A stretch of 7,903 nt of DNA from Candidatus Nealsoniibacteriota bacterium (lineage in GTDB: Bacteria; Patescibacteriota; Minisyncoccia; Minisyncoccales; GWA2-38-27). This document shows, in pieces, positions 6,960-7,903 of this stretch (position 1 is the stretch's first letter; each line of letters begins with the position of its first letter). Both the position numbers and the translations under genes were made by a program. The DNA lies in NCBI GenBank assembly GCA_016867195.1, contig VGKE01000011.1:1-7903 (forward strand), in the 5' to 3' direction. The notes below the pieces were generated by a model. That model did no database searches, was not told where the DNA came from, and was given only the letters and a program-made list of their open reading frames with translations.

Positions 6960-7688
6960 ATGCCTTATAGAAAAGAAAAATTTGAAAATGGAGATATTGC
7001 TCATGTTATTTTGCATGCCCTTGACGAGAACGATGTTTTTAAAGATACAGATGATTATTTTCGGGGAATATTTTCTTTGTATGAATTTAATAACTTAAAT
7101 CCGGTTTCTATATTTCGAAGGAGAATGAGCAGGATGGCCTTTAAGAGAAAAAATGTACGAGGTCCGACCTCGTACATTTTTGTGGACGAGAGAGATAGAA
7201 TGGTAGATATTTTATGTTTTTGTTTTATGCCAAATCATATTCATATACTTGTCAGACAAATTAAAGAAGGAGGAATAACTGAATTTATGCGGAAAGTTGG
7301 CACGGGGTATGGCGGTTATTTTAATAGAAAAAATAGAAGACGAGGGCATGTTTTTCGAAACAGCTTCAGTGCTATAAAGATTAAAACCGACGAACAATTA
7401 AAAATTGTATTTGCGTATATTCATGCGAATCCAATCTCTTTAGTATATAAAGATTGGAAAAAGATAAGAATAAAAGAAAACGATTTAAATCGAATAATTA
7501 GATTTTTGGAAAAATATAAATGGTCTAGCTATCTTGATTATATAGGAATTCAAAATTTTTCGTCGGTTACTCAGAGAGATTTTTTTCTAGATTTATTTGG
7601 AGGAGAAGAAGGATATAAAAACTTTTTTGAGGATTATATAAAAAATAAAGGAGAATTAAGTAAGTACGAAGAATTATTTCTTGAATAA
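6960..7688 (+). CDS. REP-associated tyrosine transposase (RAYT, IS200-like Y1 HUH family)
   Basis: A 242-residue Y1 transposase-like protein. The HUH-type metal motif is H93-I-H95 in CFMPNHIHILV (88-98). The likely nucleophile is Y153 in YIHANP (153-158), matching the Y-I-x-x-N-P motif of the E. coli REP transposase; Y117 and Y120 are less likely. GTGYGGYFNRKNRRRGHVFRNSF (114-136) and KWSSY (187-191) are further family signatures. Such enzymes nick and join single-stranded DNA at REP palindromes and are usually single-copy domesticated genes rather than self-mobile ISs. It is flanked by REP copies 1 and 3. Oddly, residues 64-74 are encoded by a third, inverted REP copy, in the linker between the N-terminal part and the HUH motif. 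The ATG at 6960 is the only start; an in-frame stop lies at 6900-6902, and there is no Shine-Dalgarno sequence. The catalytic motifs are intact. Confidence 0.92.
   Translation: MPYRKEKFENGDIAHVILHALDENDVFKDTDDYFRGIFSLYEFNNLNPVSIFRRRMSRMAFKRKNVRGPTSYIFVDERDRMVDILCFCFMPNHIHILVRQIKEGGITEFMRKVGTGYGGYFNRKNRRRGHVFRNSFSAIKIKTDEQLKIVFAYIHANPISLVYKDWKKIRIKENDLNRIIRFLEKYKWSSYLDYIGIQNFSSVTQRDFFLDLFGGEEGYKNFFEDYIKNKGELSKYEELFLE
7149..7181 (-). repeat. REP palindrome copy 2, inverted, inside the transposase gene
   Basis: Arms of 16 bp (7149-7164 and 7166-7181) surround a single central C (7165). The reverse complement is identical over all 33 bp to copy 3 at 7708-7740, so this is the same element in the opposite orientation. 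It begins exactly at codon 64 and ends exactly at codon 74 of the RAYT, adding K-N-V-R-G-P-T-S-Y-I-F without disturbing the frame. Confidence 0.92.
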
Positions 7689-7704
7689 CGAATAAAAAAA
7701 TATA

Positions 7705-7740
7705 CGGAAAAATGTACGAGGTCGGACCTCGTACATTTTT
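7705..7740 (+). repeat. REP palindrome copy 3 (right flank of the transposase)
   Basis: Perfect 16-bp arms (7708-7723 and 7725-7740) surround a central G (7724); the core tgtacgaggtc/gacctcgtaca matches the other copies. It starts 16 nt after the transposase stop codon, in direct orientation to copy 1 and inverted to copy 2. The preceding cgg (7705-7707) is shared with copy 1. Confidence 0.93.
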
Positions 7741-7741
7741 T
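7708..7741 (+). terminator. Possible intrinsic terminator formed by REP copy 3
   Basis: The hairpin of REP copy 3 has a GC-containing upper stem and its right arm ends in a run of six T (7736-7741), the layout of a rho-independent terminator for the transposase transcript. Because the A-run on the left makes the stem symmetrical, it could work in both directions. This is inferred from structure only. Confidence 0.5.
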
Positions 7742-7836
7742 AAAAAATCTCATATCTGTCAACGACTTTTTTTGTTGTTTAGTTTGTGATAACATCATAT
7801 GTAAGAATTCACCGCGTTATTTACATTCTAAAACCA
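7742..7836. other. Gene-free AT-rich spacer
   Basis: No convincing gene is seen between the transposase unit and the final palindrome; open frames on both strands are short. A weak promoter pair for a gene beyond the window could be TTGTTT (7775-7780) and TATGTA (7798-7803) with a 17-bp spacer, but each matches the consensus at only about half of its bases. A short inverted repeat atgtaa/ttacat (7799-7804 and 7821-7826) is present and may be chance. Confidence 0.4.
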
Positions 7837-7880
7837 ACCGAGAACTGTTCTCGGCAATATTGCCGAGAACAGTTCTCGGT
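7837..7880. repeat. 44-bp perfect palindrome made of two REP-like units
   Basis: The sequence from 7837 to 7880 is its own exact reverse complement (22-bp half-sites). It consists of two 17-bp units, each with 8-bp arms ccgagaac/gttctcgg around one central base (7838-7854, centre T; 7863-7879, centre A), in opposite orientation and separated by the 8-bp palindrome caatattg. The unit has the same plan as the transposase-associated REP: CGAG, two variable bases, C, one central base, and the mirror image. It therefore looks like a diverged REP pair (BIME-like). An operator for a dimeric regulator of a gene beyond the window is the main alternative. Confidence 0.85.
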
Positions 7881-7903
7881 AGTTGCTAGCTTACCATTTT
7901 ACA

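Noticed and set aside
6907..7098. Open frame of 63 codons starting at a GTG in REP copy 1
   Set aside because: It overlaps the transposase in another frame; its openness comes from the stop-free palindrome, and it shows no protein family features.
7212..7397. Open frame of 61 codons on the - strand
   Set aside because: It is antisense to the transposase core, including its HUH motif, and has no features of its own.
6910..7740. CRISPR array
   Set aside because: There are only three copies of the palindrome, in mixed orientation and with a gene between them; no regular spacers and no cas genes.
7633..7797. Small - strand open frame (ATG near 7797, about 54 codons) crossing REP copy 3
   Set aside because: It runs antisense into the transposase 3' end and is open mostly because the REP has no stops; no family features or ribosome binding site.
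7837..7880. parS, dif or LexA-type site
   Set aside because: The half-sites do not match the parS or dif patterns I know, and the GAAC-N-GTTC spacing is shorter than in Gram-positive LexA boxes.

Overview
The window looks like a piece of an AT-rich bacterial chromosome from the Candidate Phyla Radiation (Patescibacteria, probably the Parcubacteria side). This is inferred from overall protein style (the MetRS variant, the M16 peptidase, an AI-2E exporter beside core genes), A/T-rich leaders with almost no Shine-Dalgarno sequences, tight packing on one strand, and short AT-rich interspersed repeats in spacers and even inside genes. No rRNA or other taxonomic marker is present, so the assignment is tentative.

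Layout, all genes on the + strand. 1-133: a long imperfect inverted repeat of the widespread CGTCATTGCGAG type, then a short leader. 134-1399: M16 zinc peptidase. 1397-1514: a spacer made of AATCCAAA/ATGTCAAA-type repeat forming an inverted repeat. 1520-6897: a probable operon of five genes with an 11-bp overlap and then gaps of 11, 51 and 5 bp: AI-2E-type membrane protein, FAD-dependent geranylgeranyl-reductase-like oxidoreductase, a six-TM protein with a HAMP-like and coiled-coil tail but no kinase, methionyl-tRNA synthetase (metG), and a TatD-family metal-dependent hydrolase. 6910-7740: a REP-associated tyrosine transposase (RAYT) unit. 7741-7903: a gene-free tail ending in a 44-bp perfect palindrome.

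The housekeeping genes do not form one pathway; metG-tatD adjacency is a common bacterial arrangement, and the other members are membrane or redox functions that share a transcript by position only.

The most interesting part is the RAYT unit. The transposase is flanked by two direct copies of a palindrome (11-bp arms around one central base). A third copy, exactly 33 bp and in inverted orientation, sits inside the transposase reading frame and supplies exactly 11 codons. The 33-bp palindrome has no stop codon in any of its six frames, so it can sit in coding DNA without breaking it. The 44-bp palindrome at the end of the window is built of two 17-bp units on the same scaffold (CGAG..C-N-G..CTCG), which suggests a diverged REP pair. 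Separately, metG and tatD each carry an AT-rich low-complexity insert in their coding sequence; the one in tatD is a 7-bp tandem repeat whose slippage by one unit would truncate the enzyme.
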